Positions 14,174 to 29,000 of a stretch of DNA of 64,000 nt are shown here, in pieces (the stretch's first letter is position 1; each line of letters begins with the position of its first letter). The stretch comes from Clavelina lepadiformis (taxonomy: Eukaryota; Chordata; Ascidiacea; Aplousobranchia; Clavelinidae). Both the position numbers and the translations under genes were made by a program. The DNA is taken from positions 25,110,001 through 25,174,000 of the forward strand of contig NC_135242.1 in NCBI RefSeq assembly GCF_947623445.1, in the 5' to 3' direction. The notes beneath the pieces are model-generated. The model saw nothing but the letters and a program-made list of their open reading frames with translations. It was not told the DNA's origin and searched no databases.

Positions 14174-17100
14174 AATGCGGCTTGAACGTGTTCGCTACCA
14201 GATGGCGCCATACCGTTGTAATGACCTCGTTCCTGTTCAATGGACATGGTGGACAGTTCTAATTTCGGGCAACTATATAAGAAATAAAAACAAAAAAAAC
14301 GAAATAAAAAATGTATGACAATCGAAACTTGCACAAAAACTTGCTCGTTAACGGGGGCTCAAGCGATGAGCAATTATCGCCAGGTTTAAAGCGTGGAAAT
14401 ATTCTCCAAGGACAAAGGCATTATCATATCATAGTGTAACGTCATGATCTCGATTTGGTTCCTCACTCCAAGATAAATAATAAATTTTGTTTTTCTTGGA
14501 ATTGGATTCGACTTTGGCAATAAAAATCTTGTATTTGCAACAAGTTTTAATTTTTAAGGAAACTCGATTTGCTTTTGTCGGTGGCAGAGTTATTTTTATT
14601 TTTTTTTATTTCACTTCCACTCAGTCGTTCGCAGCTTGCTTAGCTTACTGACCCTGCCCGTAATGTAGTGTTGGTCAGACAAACAAATAGGCTTAGGCTA
14701 GCTGCTTTTTTTAGGTTTTTGAACAAGGTTTTGAGCAGTATTACCAGAATACCGGTTGTTTGTAATGGTGCTGGTGCATAGGCCTAGCTTATTCTGTCGC
14801 ATGTATATCTGTAGCCTATATGTGCAGTTGTGGGCAGGCATCTACATTTAAACCTGGCACCATAGTTCTGCACTTGGGTAAATTTAGAACTACAGGCTAC
14901 ATCAGTAGGACCTAAGACAGGCAATAGCAGGTCTGACATACAAGCGCACAACCACAGGATGCCTTTGTATACTAAACCCCAGCTATATTGTTACGTCATC
15001 TGGTTGTGTACTTGTATACCAGACCCCAATAGGCTTTACTCACAGACTTACCCGTATTTCAACTTTAGGCTTGGTGAAAACTTAACAGTTATATTAATCA
15101 TACGGTAATTAGGCCAGCTTAGCATAAGTTTGAAATCATACATTAGGCAGTACCTGCCGACTACCAGTACAGAATATAGCCTAGTAAATAAGTAAGAGTT
15201 GGACTTAAATAAGTTGGCCTGCATAACAACAAGGTGGTTGGTGGTGCCAAAATGGAATGTTTTAGAAGTACAAGCTATAGACTATAGGCCTAGAAGTGTA
15301 TATCAAAAAATCGACTGGGGCAGTCTTATATATCTAGGTTAGTTGACATGTTTCTAGCTTAGAATATTCTATGTATATATTTATAATGGATCATATAAGT
15401 TAAGAACATAAATGAAAATGGGCTTCTTGTATATTCCTTTAATTCAGTAAATTACTGGTATGTTCTATTTCCAAGCAGGTTCTAATCCTTATAATTAGAT
15501 GTTCATTTAGCCTTGATTATAAGCGCAATATTATTCATAAGTAAATCTATCACACTGTTGGCCTTTCTTGCCCATTTTTGCTTTGAAAACAACATCGCTT
15601 TTGTGCATATCTACTGTATAATGATAAATGGCCATAGTCGTATGCAATGGATGACTTAAAGACTTGTGAAGCGTGTATTGTAGACCTGAGAAATCATCAA
15701 TACAATGCTTGTAGCAAACCTTTATAATAAGTGCATTCGGGTTATCTTAGCTTGGAATTAGTTCAGCTCTGTTTAAAAGTAGTGGCTACAGCCCATTTGG
15801 GCTGTCTGTTTCTGTGAGTATCATAGGTGTATGTATGTGACATCTTTTGTTTCCTTTGTCTGACTGCAGTTTTGATTTTTGGTCTATTCTATTAATTATT
15901 ATCATTTATCATATATGTGTTTGTATGGTTGATTTTCAACTTTACAAGATCTTTCAGATGGCCATATGTATACAGAATTGGTTTATTCTAATCCAGCCGT
16001 AATTTGTAAAACAAAGTCTTATGGAATGTAATTTTGCTTCTCGGAGAAATTTTGTGGTCTATATTATTTTGATGATAGAGCAAGTATAGAATCCAGAGTG
16101 TAATGCATTAAACCTGATTTTCCGAAGTAAGCTGTCTTTTGCAATGTAAAAGAGCACAGGTTAAAAGGAGATTAGTGCAAAGAAGTATTTCAGGAGATGA
16201 TAATTTATGTTACCGCTGTAGCAGTTTTTGGTGACACCCAAAATGTTGTAAATATGCTAAAAGTATGTCATAATTCTAAGTAATAATGTCTTGATAAATA
16301 TTGGTACGTTTTGATATCAGAATTTAAACCGAATGACTCATGAATTTAACTTTTATCTTGTTTCTTGAATTAATTCTTTCATCCATCACAAAGCCAATTG
16401 CTGTTGCCAGATATGTCATTTCCTTTTAGTGTTTTAACTTTGAGTTTAACAAAAAGTTATAGAAACATTGTGCTTTGATGCGGAGGTGGTTTCACCGATT
16501 TTTGTTTTTCTTTACTGCTACAGAAATTTTTCTTGTCCATAGTTTTATACCATAATTATTTTGCAACAAATTTTTCTCATTTCTGCTGCAATTAATTCGG
16601 CTGAAATGTTATTCTATGTAATTGAATATTTTCTACAAGTAAGTTTACCGCTAGTTGTGTTTTCCCTTTAAACATGCTATGGGTGATTAGTAATTTGATG
16701 CTGACCTGTAGACCACCTCATACATTGTCCTTTTCATTGTTTGACATGAGCGATTCCCTTTTAAGAGGAGTCGTTGTAGGTTTCTTCAACGCATCAACTT
16801 TTATGATGGCAATATGCGCCGTTTTTCAGGGTTACTTATGTTCTTACTTCGTGAAGTTAGCAGCAAAGTATAAATATTATTTCCATGTAGTAGTATATAG
16901 ATTTTGCCGGTTCAGTTTCTGTTTGAAGAAAGCGATTGTTTAGTTACGGTCAATTTACGTGAACGTGTTCCTTTTTACTTTTCCATGTTTGGAATCAATG
17001 GTATGAACCGTTTTTAGTTATTTATATTACGCTGCTACACCGTTCTAGGGAATTATTTTTAGAACGATCTGAAGAGACCTAGTCGCGTCGGTCATAGACG

Positions 17101-17284
17101 AGTGAATCATTTAATTCCGCCCCACAATAGACGTCACAGAATAGCATCTAGGCCGGTCGGGTGTGCTTGTCGTTCGAACGAACTTCGACTGGTATGAGGT
17201 TCTATCAAAAGAGACGAAATTTAATCCTACTGAGAAACTTGACGGTAAGTGCTAGCTACGCCCGTCAGCCCAGTTAGCACAACG
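14174..17284. other. Long gene-free stretch, nothing recognised
   Basis: About 3.1 kb of AT-rich sequence with frequent TAGGCCTA-like words between about 14690 and 15310 and no convincing exon on either strand. An unspliced non-coding transcript or distal regulatory DNA cannot be excluded. Confidence 0.5.
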
Positions 17285-17293
17285 AGTAATGAG

Positions 17294-18038
17294 TAGGGCC
17301 ATTTTTATTTTGACCTAAAAAAAATTTTTTTTGACTTTATTTTTATCAAATTTTGACTTTATTTTGACCTAACGAAATTGCTTATTTGTAGAGGCCACAG
17401 TTCTTCCTCTAGTTACCCAAACATAATATTTTGTCGATTTCAGACCCAAACGTAATATTTTGTTGAAAAGTCAAGGTGTTTTATGGATTATAAAAAGTGC
17501 GTCGTGTTTTTTGGCGATAGATTTAGGTAGCTTGTGTTATTTTGTCCTTGTGAAAAGGGCACTTTGCCTCGATTTTTTCCGAATGGTAAATTCTAATAAA
17601 CAGCAAATTAAACAGGGAAGAAGTAATGTAACTCCCTTCACGCGGCATAAGGATTAATTTATTTAAATACGTAACAATGAATAAACAATGGACAATTTGC
17701 GATAAAAGTTACTGCTGATCCAAGTGGGCATTGTGACTTATTTCCTGCTTTTATGGGTTAATATGGTTTAATTGTGTCGCAGTTCCTGATTTACAATGCT
17801 TCCACGAGGATTTTTACAAAAATTACTCTCAAGAAACACAAAAACTTTGTCAAAAGCCATAATTTGACAAATTTTGACTTTATTGAAAATTTTGACTTTA
17901 TTGTAAATTTTGACTTTATTTTGACCTATAAACTTCTTAGAAACAATCCCCTAGGTGCTGAAAACAATTTTATTCTTTGATTCGTGGTCAGACGAGGTCC
18001 TTAAAAATTTTTGACTTTATTGACTTTTGCGGGCCCTA
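17294..18038. mobile_element. hAT-like non-autonomous element (MITE)
   Basis: About 745 bp beginning TAGGGCC and ending GGGCCCTA, so the tips are short inverted repeats. It is flanked by GTAATGAG at 17286-17293 and 18039-18046, an 8-bp direct repeat as hAT transposases make. The interior repeats the words TTTTGACTTTATT and TTTTGACCTA near both ends (17310-17370 and 17870-17930). The open frames inside are short and repetitive (NFDFIENFDFIVNFDFI) and look like translation of those repeats, not a transposase. The superfamily call rests only on tips and duplication length. Confidence 0.7.
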
Positions 18039-18046
18039 GTAATGAG

Positions 18047-20073
18047 GAATTAGATGAATTTTAGTCTTGCTCATTCAGACTAATAGTTTAGCACCTAAGG
18101 AGAGGTTAGAATGACGAAAAGAAATTCGTATATAATCGCGGCAAATTTTTCGTACGATCGGTGCCGGTAGAAGCGTGTCGGTCACAACTGGTAGAAAACT
18201 GTTGAGGCTGGCAGATAAAGTAGTGAGCTGGCGTAATTCTATTGTGGCGTCAAATGAATCACTAATCGCAGAAGATCTCTTGGGACCAATTTTGCGGACC
18301 AACCTAAAAAAAATAACCAAAAATTTCAACCCTCTCATTAGCTGTCCTGGTCGTCATTGATTACGTCATTATCGTACGAGCTGCGTTGTACAAAGGTTTA
18401 TTTTCCTCATCGAATAAGCAGACAGTCATAATTCTGAAAGCCATACTCCGGTCGCGGTAAAACACGATATTGTCAAGCGGTTGCAGTTCGTGCATTCTTG
18501 AGCTTGGTTATCGCAATGAAATCTCGGATTTTTGGCAAAACCTCCCACTCAAGCTCACATGCAGCTTATCTGCGACATATTTGAATACAATATCTGGTTT
18601 ACCGCGATTGTGTTTCGTTGCGCCAAGCGATATAATCTACGACGCAGCATTTGTAATCGTCATGAGAACATCCTTAAACCGCTAAGCAGATTTAAACTGG
18701 CCATAAAAGCTTCGATTTAGAACAAAAATTTTAGACGTCGCTCTCGGGTTTTAGACTTTTTTGCTGAACTTGTCTAGACTCTTCATTGTTACGTCACAAG
18801 CGGGTATTGGTATCTACGGTTTCCTTTGTTGTGAACTTGGTTAGACATTTCCTTTAATGAGAATTCAAAATTAAGTTGTATCAAGTTGATTGAGCTTGGC
18901 AACTTCACTCTCTCGTCTTTGTCAGCGCAATGGTTTGTCAAGTTCTTGAAACTGCTAAGAACATTGTTGATGACACGCGTGTCCAATCGTCTGTTACGTC
19001 ATAGACGTCACAGAGAGTAAAGTTTTTAACCAAGCATGTATATCACCTGCGTCTTTATACAAAGCGCTTCGGTCGCTTTCTAATTGACTTTTAACCAAAT
19101 CGATTGAGGGACTTCGAGTGCTTTCCGCTACTGGATCGATGGAAAAACTTTCGCGTCATCGAGCGTTTTGTTCAATTGACTTTGCAAGGTTAGATTGTGA
19201 AAGCAAATGAAGTAGCTTCGTTAATACGAGGCCTGGGACCGTATTCTTGCATTTATTTACTGTTCGCAAACTGATAACCGTGTCATCACGCTCTCCGTTA
19301 CTCGTCACTCATTGTTAACTCATAATCAGGCCTGTGTTGACCTTATGACGTCTAATAGGCGAGGAACGTCGCAAGTGGAGCGTCGTTAATTTTAAGGTCG
19401 TTGGTGATGGGAATTAAGATTTATGTCTGTAGCGGCCCATCTAGTCTGGTGACAGATTTTAGCGCTGTGCTATTTTGAAGAGAGTAAGACGATAAGTTGT
19501 AGCATGTCACGCTGTCTTGTGAAAGCATTGATCAAGGGTAAAAAGTTAGTTGTTTTGAGGGTTTGTTAATTTGCAACACATTTCATCGGAAGCCAGTGTT
19601 AGCTTTTGTGAATATTTTTATATGAGGCATTTTACATCTAGGATGTTGCACGATGGTGATTCTGTTGTCATTGTAAAGCATGGAGTCTCCTCATTCACCT
19701 AGGACCTGTATAATTTGTAATTCATTGTTGACTTCTTCTATTTCACATGCGGTAGCCGAGTCAGCAAGCTGTCCATCATGCACACATGATCAGAGCATGG
19801 TTGACTACACACACTGCTTTATGTGTAAAGCTAACAAGCCAATTTGTTCAATACCACCCCTGATAGTTGTCTAGAGATTGTTAGATTTTCACAGGTTATA
19901 GTTATAACTTGCCTTTATGTCTGTATTGATTCAATTTAGGTGGATTATTTTGTTGCGGTGAAGTTCTTTTTTATAACATTGTCACATTGTGAGTGTGGCT
20001 GGCTTTATCTAAATAGCATGTTTAGCTGCGAACTCCTTCATCACTGTATCGGATTACCGGCAACCAACACAGC
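18047..20073. other. Upstream region of the FRMD4-like gene
   Basis: No coding exon recognised. It may hold the promoter and untranslated first exon of the FERM gene starting at 20074. A 64-codon cysteine-rich open frame at 19680-19874 (C-x2-C pairs) could be an upstream open reading frame but has no other support. Confidence 0.45.
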
Positions 20074-23000
20074 ATGAGTGAAGGAAGAAAATGTTGCATT
20101 TACCTACTCAATGAAAGGAAACTTGAACTCACTGTACAGGTGAGCGATCAGGATTTCTATTGTGACTGGTTACGTTTGTTTTCTCTTCTTTTTTTGGCTG
20201 CTTGTGGAAAAGCTTTGCACATACAATGGAAAAGTGTACACTTATACATGACGTCCCAGAATACATTTTCACTCAGCTCAATGTCTGTGTTAAAGAAAGA
20301 CAAGCTAGTTTTGAAAGATAAATGTAAAGTGTATCGTATAAACCCTGCACAAGACCTCTTCTTTCACATTTACAGCCATTTATAATGATGTTATCTTGAT
20401 ATATGTTGAAATGCCATCAAAGCTAGATTCTATAGATTTACAAATTGCTTCATTTAGGTCAGTAGCTAATTATTTTAATCTTATTAATGGCATTCTAAAA
20501 ATTCACTGAGACCAGAAACCACTTATAAATCGCACTTCCGAACTGTGGCATAATTGAGTACAATTATTAGATTAATTCAACAGATTTTCCTCTGTTTGAC
20601 TTAATGGCACGCTTTCAAATAACAGCTTTTAATTATCAATCTAAAATTGGTGAGTTAATATAACGTGACACATCCTGCTGATCACTTGAATGCCATTTAT
20701 CAATTGCTTTTATGATTTGTTTAGGATGGTAAATATTTTGATTTCTATATATATAGATAAAATTTTATAAGAGTTGTTTCATTTTACAGCACAAGATTCT
20801 AACTAAGGAACTTCTGGAAATTGTGGCAACACACTTCAAGTTACAAGACAAGGAATATTTTGGAATAGCTTACAGGAGTGACAGGTATATTGGTTAAAAC
20901 TTTATTATACCTCCAGGTTGCACTAACTCAATATTTTCTGAGATATTTTGTTCTTGAAAGATATCTTCAGTTCTAGATTATCAAACCAGATTTAAATAAA
21001 CGACATAACTTTGTATAATCACAAGACTTGCAACCTTATCAAAGGGGTGTGCAGTGAACGTGAATACCTATATATTTAAAGCCTCTAACGGTTTCATATA
21101 CAGTATATAACTAATTTTTTTGTGTTTCTAAATTCCTGTGTTCACTTCATACAAAACACTTGTGCATATGCACTCAGCTTGTGGGAGACATCAGTGCCCA
21201 GCATGTATTGGTGCTGACATATTGGTCCATTAATGTCATCACATTATGTGTTTGTGAGCTTAATGCAGCACATTGCCATTGTGATGTCATAATATGCTAC
21301 TGTTTGAACAGTGGCCATCTCTCCTGGCTTCAAGATGACAAAAAGGTTCTTGAACACGAGCTGGTCAGGAAAACGTCAGGAATTCTCAATTTACAATTTG
21401 CCGTTAGGTAAGTTTTTTGAAATTTCTGGCCTGTTGTCTCACTATTGCATTTGAGTGTTGATGTTTTGGTTAACTGATTTTACTAAGTAGCAACTTGGAA
21501 ATTGTTATGAGTATGGATGATTTAAGAAGACCAGGTTTTAAAAACTTATGTTTCTGCAGGTTCTTTGTGGAGAACGTTACCACCCTGCAACACAACACAT
21601 CCATTGAACTTTTCTTTCTGCAAGTGAAGTCACAAATATACAAGGTGCTAAAGTCGCACATTTGCTTGTTTATGTTGTATCAGTTGTGAGCTTTGAGTGA
21701 GACAGAATGTGAACGTTGCATTTTTTGGAGTGATCCATTGTGGTTATCTTCAGTAGGTAAACAGGGAATATTTTTGTGAAACCGCCACACATGATAGATA
21801 TCAAGAGATTTTGACCAAATTTTCATGTTTTCAGGGCCAGTTGGAAGTTGAAAGTGAAACCGCGTTCCAGCTCGCTGCCTACGTATTGCAGGTGACTTGG
21901 ACTGAACTTATAGATCGAGTCACTGACTCTTGTCTGTGTAATATTGCTTGTGGTGTTGCCACCAACGGCGCTATTGATTTATAGTAAAATGTCATCTTTT
22001 GCTTGGTGGCGCTCTTGAGTAAAATGCACACATTGTTTGTGTTTTGACCTGTTGAAAGTGTGCTTGTGTGGTTTTATGGAAGTTGAAAGTTGACTGGAAA
22101 TAAAATGAAATTTGAACTCTGCGTAACCTCATAAGTTATATGAGAGTAAAAGTTCTAAATCCTAAAAATTCTATTTTTTATATCGTTTTAATGACACTTT
22201 CATTTCTTCAGGTGGTGAACGGCAACTATGTGAAGTAAGTCGCACCTTGTTCGTATCCCTTTGTCACATGCAGACGCTTGTTTAACCTTCTATGCAATGT
22301 TTCTAAACTTAAACTTTTTTTTCTGTTGAAACACTGGCTCTTTATTTTTTTGCCAAATGATATTTTTTTCTGTAACTTGCCGCTTTTTATGAAGTTTTAA
22401 CAAGGATTTGTCAAATTTAGCGATGAAGCCGCCCTCAACAGCCTTCGAAAACTTCCGGTCCTTTCAAATAAAATCTTCAAAGAACATCTAACAAGTCACT
22501 GGTTGGTTTAATTTATAATCTTTTTACTTGAAACAGATTTTTTATTTTAATTGTTTGCTCACAGTGAGAACGCCGTTTTACAATCCTACAAGGAATTAAC
22601 TGGTTATTCAAAAGGGAAGGCGATTTTAAGGTTGGTTTAATTTTGAAATTAACTGCACTACTTAACAACACTTAACGCTTGCACTTGCACTTTCGTAGTT
22701 ATATGTCCTGCGTGGAAAGCTTACCAACCTACGGCGTTCATTTCTACAAAGTCAAGGTGAGATTTCGACTTTATATCTTATGATGAAGGCATTCAACTTA
22801 TGACGTAATCTTTGAGTTTGTGAATATTTCACCGCTAGTCTTTGGCTCAAGGCAAGACTGAAACGAAACAACGGATTTACTTTTACGGTAGCGACAGTGG
22901 TGGTACGTTGAGAAGAACGACACTAAATGACATGTTATAGCTATTTCGCGACAAGTTTGGACTAAGGTGAACATTTCCCTGGAAGAATCGCTCTGCGTGT

Positions 23001-26000
23001 GCGGCTTTTCAGCGAAATATTGACAACATTAAATTCTCGACATCTGATAAAACAGACAGCAATGATGTCACCGTAAGTAGGTCACGCAGCGCATTGTTCG
23101 AAATAGGCGGTAAGGTTTAGGAGAATGGGAATGCCAGCCGTTGATTTTGGTTATTTAAGGTTTAATTGAAGTTGGATCCAGATTAGATTGTAGAAACATT
23201 TAACTGCAAAATAAGATCCTACGAGTTTATCCAGTAAATTAGTGTCAGCTTGAGAAATAGCTACGTGAAAGCTCAAAATATCGCCTTTAACTAGAATTTC
23301 CTCGCCAGTTCCTTTCTAAAGACACTCTGTTGGTTGCTGTCTGCCTGGTCTTGAATGGAAATCGCCATTTTCTTTTTATCTTTGCCAATTGATTGCGTTA
23401 AAGCGATAGTGACGTCATTATAGAAAGCACTGGGTTGGTTTCCTTGATTCGTTCATGTAGCGGGTTGCTATGTGCGATCACGGCTTGTTTATTTTTCAAG
23501 CATTGGCAGAAGCTACTATTTGATAGTTTGAAATTTTCATCAGCGCAGCGTGAGGTTTAATGCACTGGCGAATAATTGCTGGAGCTGAAAGTCGTCTATT
23601 TTTCAGCCTAGGTCTGAAAATGTTTTGATTTAAGGCGTCGTCGTTTCTCTGTGTAAGTTTGCTTGTCATTTCATTTGGCTCCATTGTCTTTTCATAACAA
23701 GAGAGAAAGCAGAGCTTAGCTTGTACGCTCTTTGTATAGTTCCGTTAGTTCGCTTTGTGGTTACAGCGTAGTATACGCTATGGAGTGAGCATTTCTTCAA
23801 GGCAAGTTTAAATCAGTTCAGATTCAGCATTTTCCAGTCGATCGTAGCCAGGTAGCACAGGATATCTTGAACTATCCAATTTCCCACCACAGTCGCTTTT
23901 CAAAGAAGATCATGAAACCATCTTGGTGTTTATCATTCCTGGGATTATGCCGGGTGATGTCAAAGCACTTCCATGAACTGCATTCCTAGCTCATCATCTT
24001 ATTATGAGTTAATAATGATGGAAGACGAACGGTGTCTAGTCGTCATTATTACTATCGTCTGTTATATTCACACTGCCCGGGGCGGGAAGGTTGTAAATCG
24101 CAAGCCGTTGTTTGGAAAGGTGTGAAATAAGTGTAGAAGCTCCAGCCTTGTGTCGATTACAATAGAAAGGTGTCTAGTTACCTCGGTCGGTGGCGACCTG
24201 TTGTGAGTAGTTAAGTTGGATGCCGCGATGGCCAACGCGAAGATTTCCGTCTTTATTACTATCGCAGTTAGTGGATATTTTAAGAAGAGGTCATGCACTT
24301 GACAATGGTAGTGTCAACTTGAACTTGGACCGTGCCAATTTGAAGTGTCATCTTGTCAAGTTCGTTGCAAGATGCCAGATGTGTGCGTTTTTATCTAAAA
24401 ACTTGCTCACATTCAGTTGTTGGTAGAGTTAGTTGACTTTTGTAGCATCCGATTTAATCGTTTGTAATCAGTTAAACTATTATTTACGTCATTAGACACC
24501 GGTAAAGCATAGGAACCTTTGCATAGACAGTTAAATATTATTTCGCTGGTTGTCTAATCTTTTAACCTGTCTTAAAAGCACCGCCGAAACCATTGGTGTC
24601 AAACTTCGCTCGAAACGCTCAAGTACCAGCACGGTGAGAGGCTAAAATAAACAGACAGCTAAGATGCTGGTATTTGCGTAGGCTTGCCAGCTTCAATCAG
24701 TCAAATATAGCGTATTATGTGGGCCTGTTGTGTGTGGATACATAACGGCTTACACGTGAAGATTAGAGTTAGTTTCAGGATTAACCAATATTAATGCTAC
24801 CAGTTATTCACTGGAGGTGTTATATTGAAGAAGTCATGAAGCTGTTCGTTGTTGTTCTGTTGAAATATTTCTTGTGAAACCTTTTCACGCATGGTCAGTC
24901 ATGCGCAACATGACGATTTTTCCGCCTGAGTGAACTCAAAGGCTCAGAATGTCGTTCTCAATGCTCGGAGGCATGATTATGAATTCTGCGGCAAAAGTAT
25001 TCTGACGAATGGGACAAGAATAACCGCGTCAATTTTGCTCAAGTCCACAAGGGTGGCTCAGTTAGATTGTTAGATAGGTTTGTTTTAGGACCGCTGGCTG
25101 AGGTGGCGGTAAATTCTGCTCGTTTTAAATCAGTTTGATTTTTGTGAAGATTACTTTGCACCGTGATTGAAACGATTTAATGTCGTATTATGTGCTATTG
25201 CTCGCTATCAAGTGAAAGCTTTCAACACCATCGCCATACTCTGTAGTATTAACTTGCATACCTAGTCACCCACCTTGCTTCATGAAGCACGGCGTTATGT
25301 GTTCGATGTCAGTGTCTGGTGTAGCTTGGATTGAGGTAGAAGGATGTTTAATGATTCAATTTACAGTGTTTTGTCATTCACGACAGAACTTACGCGCAGC
25401 AGATTCGTAGCCGCCTGAGCGATTGATTGTTCGATATTGCTGACGTGATTTGCCTAATGTAGCTGTCGCATGTCGCTTTGCTATTCGATCTTTTTTAGAA
25501 TTAACACAATAAGCGCTTTACATCGATTCCCCGATGATTCAGACCGATTTCATTTGTCTGGTATCTTATTTGTATGTTGTATGTGATGCGATTTGCCTTC
25601 ATAGAAATACTTACGGCCGCGCTGTTTAGCGACCTATGAAGGTTGGTTTAATTAAAATAGAATAAGAAGTTAGGTTTCTTAAGCAAGGATTTAGCTGTAA
25701 CTGTTGCATTTTGGCAGGTTCTATATGAACAGCTGGGGCCACATTGGCTTCAAAGCACCTGTACATCCGAGTCGATCTGTCTCACAATTATATTTGTTTA
25801 AACAATTAGAATAAACTTTCGGTTTCATTCAGCGCAGGATATTTGCATTGTGACGTATGATGTACATTTGTGACGTTTTCGTCATTTTGATCGTTTGTTC
25901 AATTGTGATAAAACCGTCTCAGGATCGCTACAGTAGGGTGAATGGTGATAGTTGTTTTCGAGTTCAGTTTAACCACTATTAGCTCATAGAGGAAATAATA

Positions 26001-29000
26001 ACTCGTTTATCGTTTCCTATATTGCCTTTCCAAGTAATAGGTCCTAGCTCTTAGCAGCTTGATCGTTCGTTTATCGTATAACGGTCGTATATGCCGGCGT
26101 ATTTCGCGTTTTAAACGATGATCTGCGATATACAGTCTGCCTATCTTGTCATGACGGTCAGCTTAGCATCGCCGAGACATTCTCCCGCCTTGAAACAAGT
26201 TTATTGAATGTTTGCAGAGTGACGTCACCACTTAGCAATGCCGTATGCGGTTGAAAACTTACTTGTGGTTTAATCATTGACCAGCCTCGTTAACATCGCG
26301 TCTTATTGAACTACATGAGATCTGTAGGACTTTTGACGCTTCCTCGAGGCCAAATGACCTTTCTGCGTTATACAGCAGGCTGTCGCTTAATAACCTAAAC
26401 CTAATCGGAGTCTATCTGTTAATCTAAGCCATACTTTAACCGTTAATAACGAAAACCGCCCTTTTGAAACCGCCTATCTTTAACAACGGGCCGACTCCTG
26501 GTGAAATATTCACTTCCTATTCGGAATTCCATTTAGATAGAACAGTTAGCAGTCTCCAATTAACAGCACTCTATCTTACAGCGTAGAGCTGTATTAAAGC
26601 CTATATTACTGCAGTGTGTAATTAATGATGTATATACAGCTGAAACATCGGCTTTATCTTGCAGGATAAGAGTGGAATTCCCTGGTGGTTAGGACTGAGC
26701 TTTAAAGGAATATTACAATTTCAATACCACGACAAGAGTGCACCGGTTAAGGTAAGTTTGGTTGACAGTGTGTTAAAATTGCTTGGGCCTTGTGTTGGAC
26801 TGCCAAATGTCAGCTGTAAGTTGTAAAAGCATGAAAAGGGTTAAGGCTTAGAATTAAACGATCGTATTGTGTTATGGATGCTTGCAGCTATAACGGAATT
26901 CCCCTGTAGCGCTTTTAGTTTAGTTTTAATCGCAAGTCTATCCTGTAGTCTCCTGTTCTAACAATTTACAGTCATTTTTTGTAAGAAATTGTGTTGGAGC
27001 TTCCAGCTAACTAGCTTAGCTTTAACTTTTCAAATTTTAGAAACAGTTTCTGTATTAAACGTTTTCTACAGAGTTAATTTTCTTCAGGTCATGAAATTGT
27101 ATATAAACTGGAGTTTGTTGGAAAGTTCGCAACCTGGTCCTACAAATACATAGACACCGCATTTAAAACCACAACAAACAATCATTTGTTCTCGTCACAA
27201 TAGAGGAAAGTTGATTAGCTTTGAGCTGACCTAACACAGTAGCTTTTCATATTTTTGCAAAAAGACACCTCAAAATTTGTTACAAACATAAAGGTTTTCT
27301 TATAAAAAAACAAGTATATTGATGCGATAGTTAATCGGTTATTTAAGTCCAACCTTACGAAGATCTAGTTAGAAATAGCCGCAATGTTGTATTCGGCCAA
27401 TTATTGAGTCATAAAGGCATGATGGCCTATATTTTGGTGCAACAACGCAGTAGCAACAAATTGTAATAAGTGTAGGATGGTTTTAATCGTTAAGAAGCAA
27501 CAGCACCACGCATTTTCTGTCGTCTGTGTGACACAATAATACTTGTTTGTGATGTCACAATGTGGCACATATCACATGAAGTGGATTAAGTTATTAAAGT
27601 TGCGCGCTCTTCAAGAACGGTTACTAACGTTTAACCTAATTTCATCGAGTTCAATTGCTTTTTACGTCACTTTCAAACATATCCTCACACCAGAGAGTTA
27701 TGTCATCGTTCTATTACGTCATAAACAAGTTTGTCTGTGTATTTAATTAGTGTAACTTACGTCATATTGTGTGGTAGTGCAGGGTCACAAACGTACACGC
27801 TGTCGTAAATAAAACGGAGGGAAGATAGATTGTTAGTTTTGTTCGGTCGTTTGCATGAGGACAGTTTTCTTAGAATGGTAATTTGCTCCTTAGTCAATTA
27901 TTTGTTCGTTTTACTACTTTCTATTTGCGTTGAATCTTTCCATTAAAGTGGCCATGATGTCTTAGAACTAGATTTTAGCCGTTTGATTTCAGACGTTTTA
28001 ATGCCTCAGCTACTATATGTTCACTTTGCTAAGTTGATTGTGTGGTAAATTGGAGATATTTTGATTTGATTGTTCGCGCACCGAGACGTCTATTACGAAA
28101 CAGAGCTTGTGTTACAGACTTTCACTGAGGAATGCGTTTTATTGTTGGTTGTTGGAATAAGGTAGGTCGCGAATCTTGTACGTTTCAATTAACTCAAGTT
28201 GAAATAGCAGTTCGGCATATTACGTGTGTGTTTAGAAGTAAGCATACTGCATACCATCGTCACTGTGTAGAGTCTACACAGCAAACCATTGAGGTGTATA
28301 TTGTAGGCAATAACGCGTGTTTTATTTTAAATGAAGTGATTGTGGTCTGTATAGGTCTGAGGGAGTGGCATATGTTGCATCATATGTAATTGTATGATAT
28401 AGCTGAGCTGTAGCTTTCTAACCTTTTGCTCAAGGAAAAATTTTAGAACATAGAAACTCATTACATTAAAAGTGTCACGGAATTAATTGAAAATCAGCAG
28501 AGTTACCTGGAATTAACATTGTTAATTTTTTTGATATCACAGATATAGATGTGTCTAGCTGATTTTTTCCACACAGTTGATGAAAAATTATCTGTTAAGT
28601 TGTCTTTCACTTTTCATGACGTAGACCTACTACTGGAGACAACTTGAAAACCTTTATTTTCGCGAGAAAAAATTCTCCATCGAAGTCAGCGAGAAACTTC
28701 AACGTAAGCCAAGCGGTGGCGCTAAAGATATTCTATCTGTTGAAATTCGTAAAAAATCTGCCGGGGTAGTGCATGCTTGGTATGGATCGCCGTCGTTAAT
28801 TAAGTCTATCTGGGTAATGTCCATTGCTCAGCATCACTTCTACTTGGACCGAAAACAAAATAATAAGGTTTGTGGACTGTATTCTGTCAATTGTACTACT
28901 TAGAGCTTGGTTTCATTGGAAATCTTTTTATGAAGTTTTAAATATTGTCACTGAATCAAGTTTTCACCAAAGCCTTGAGGTACCTTATATACCTTCAATT

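Noticed and set aside
14089-14334. 81-codon minus-strand open frame
   Set aside because: It is partly the translated arm of the foldback element.
17774-17980. Open frame with NFDFI repeats
   Set aside because: Translation of the TTTTGACTTTATT repeats inside the hAT-like element, not a protein.
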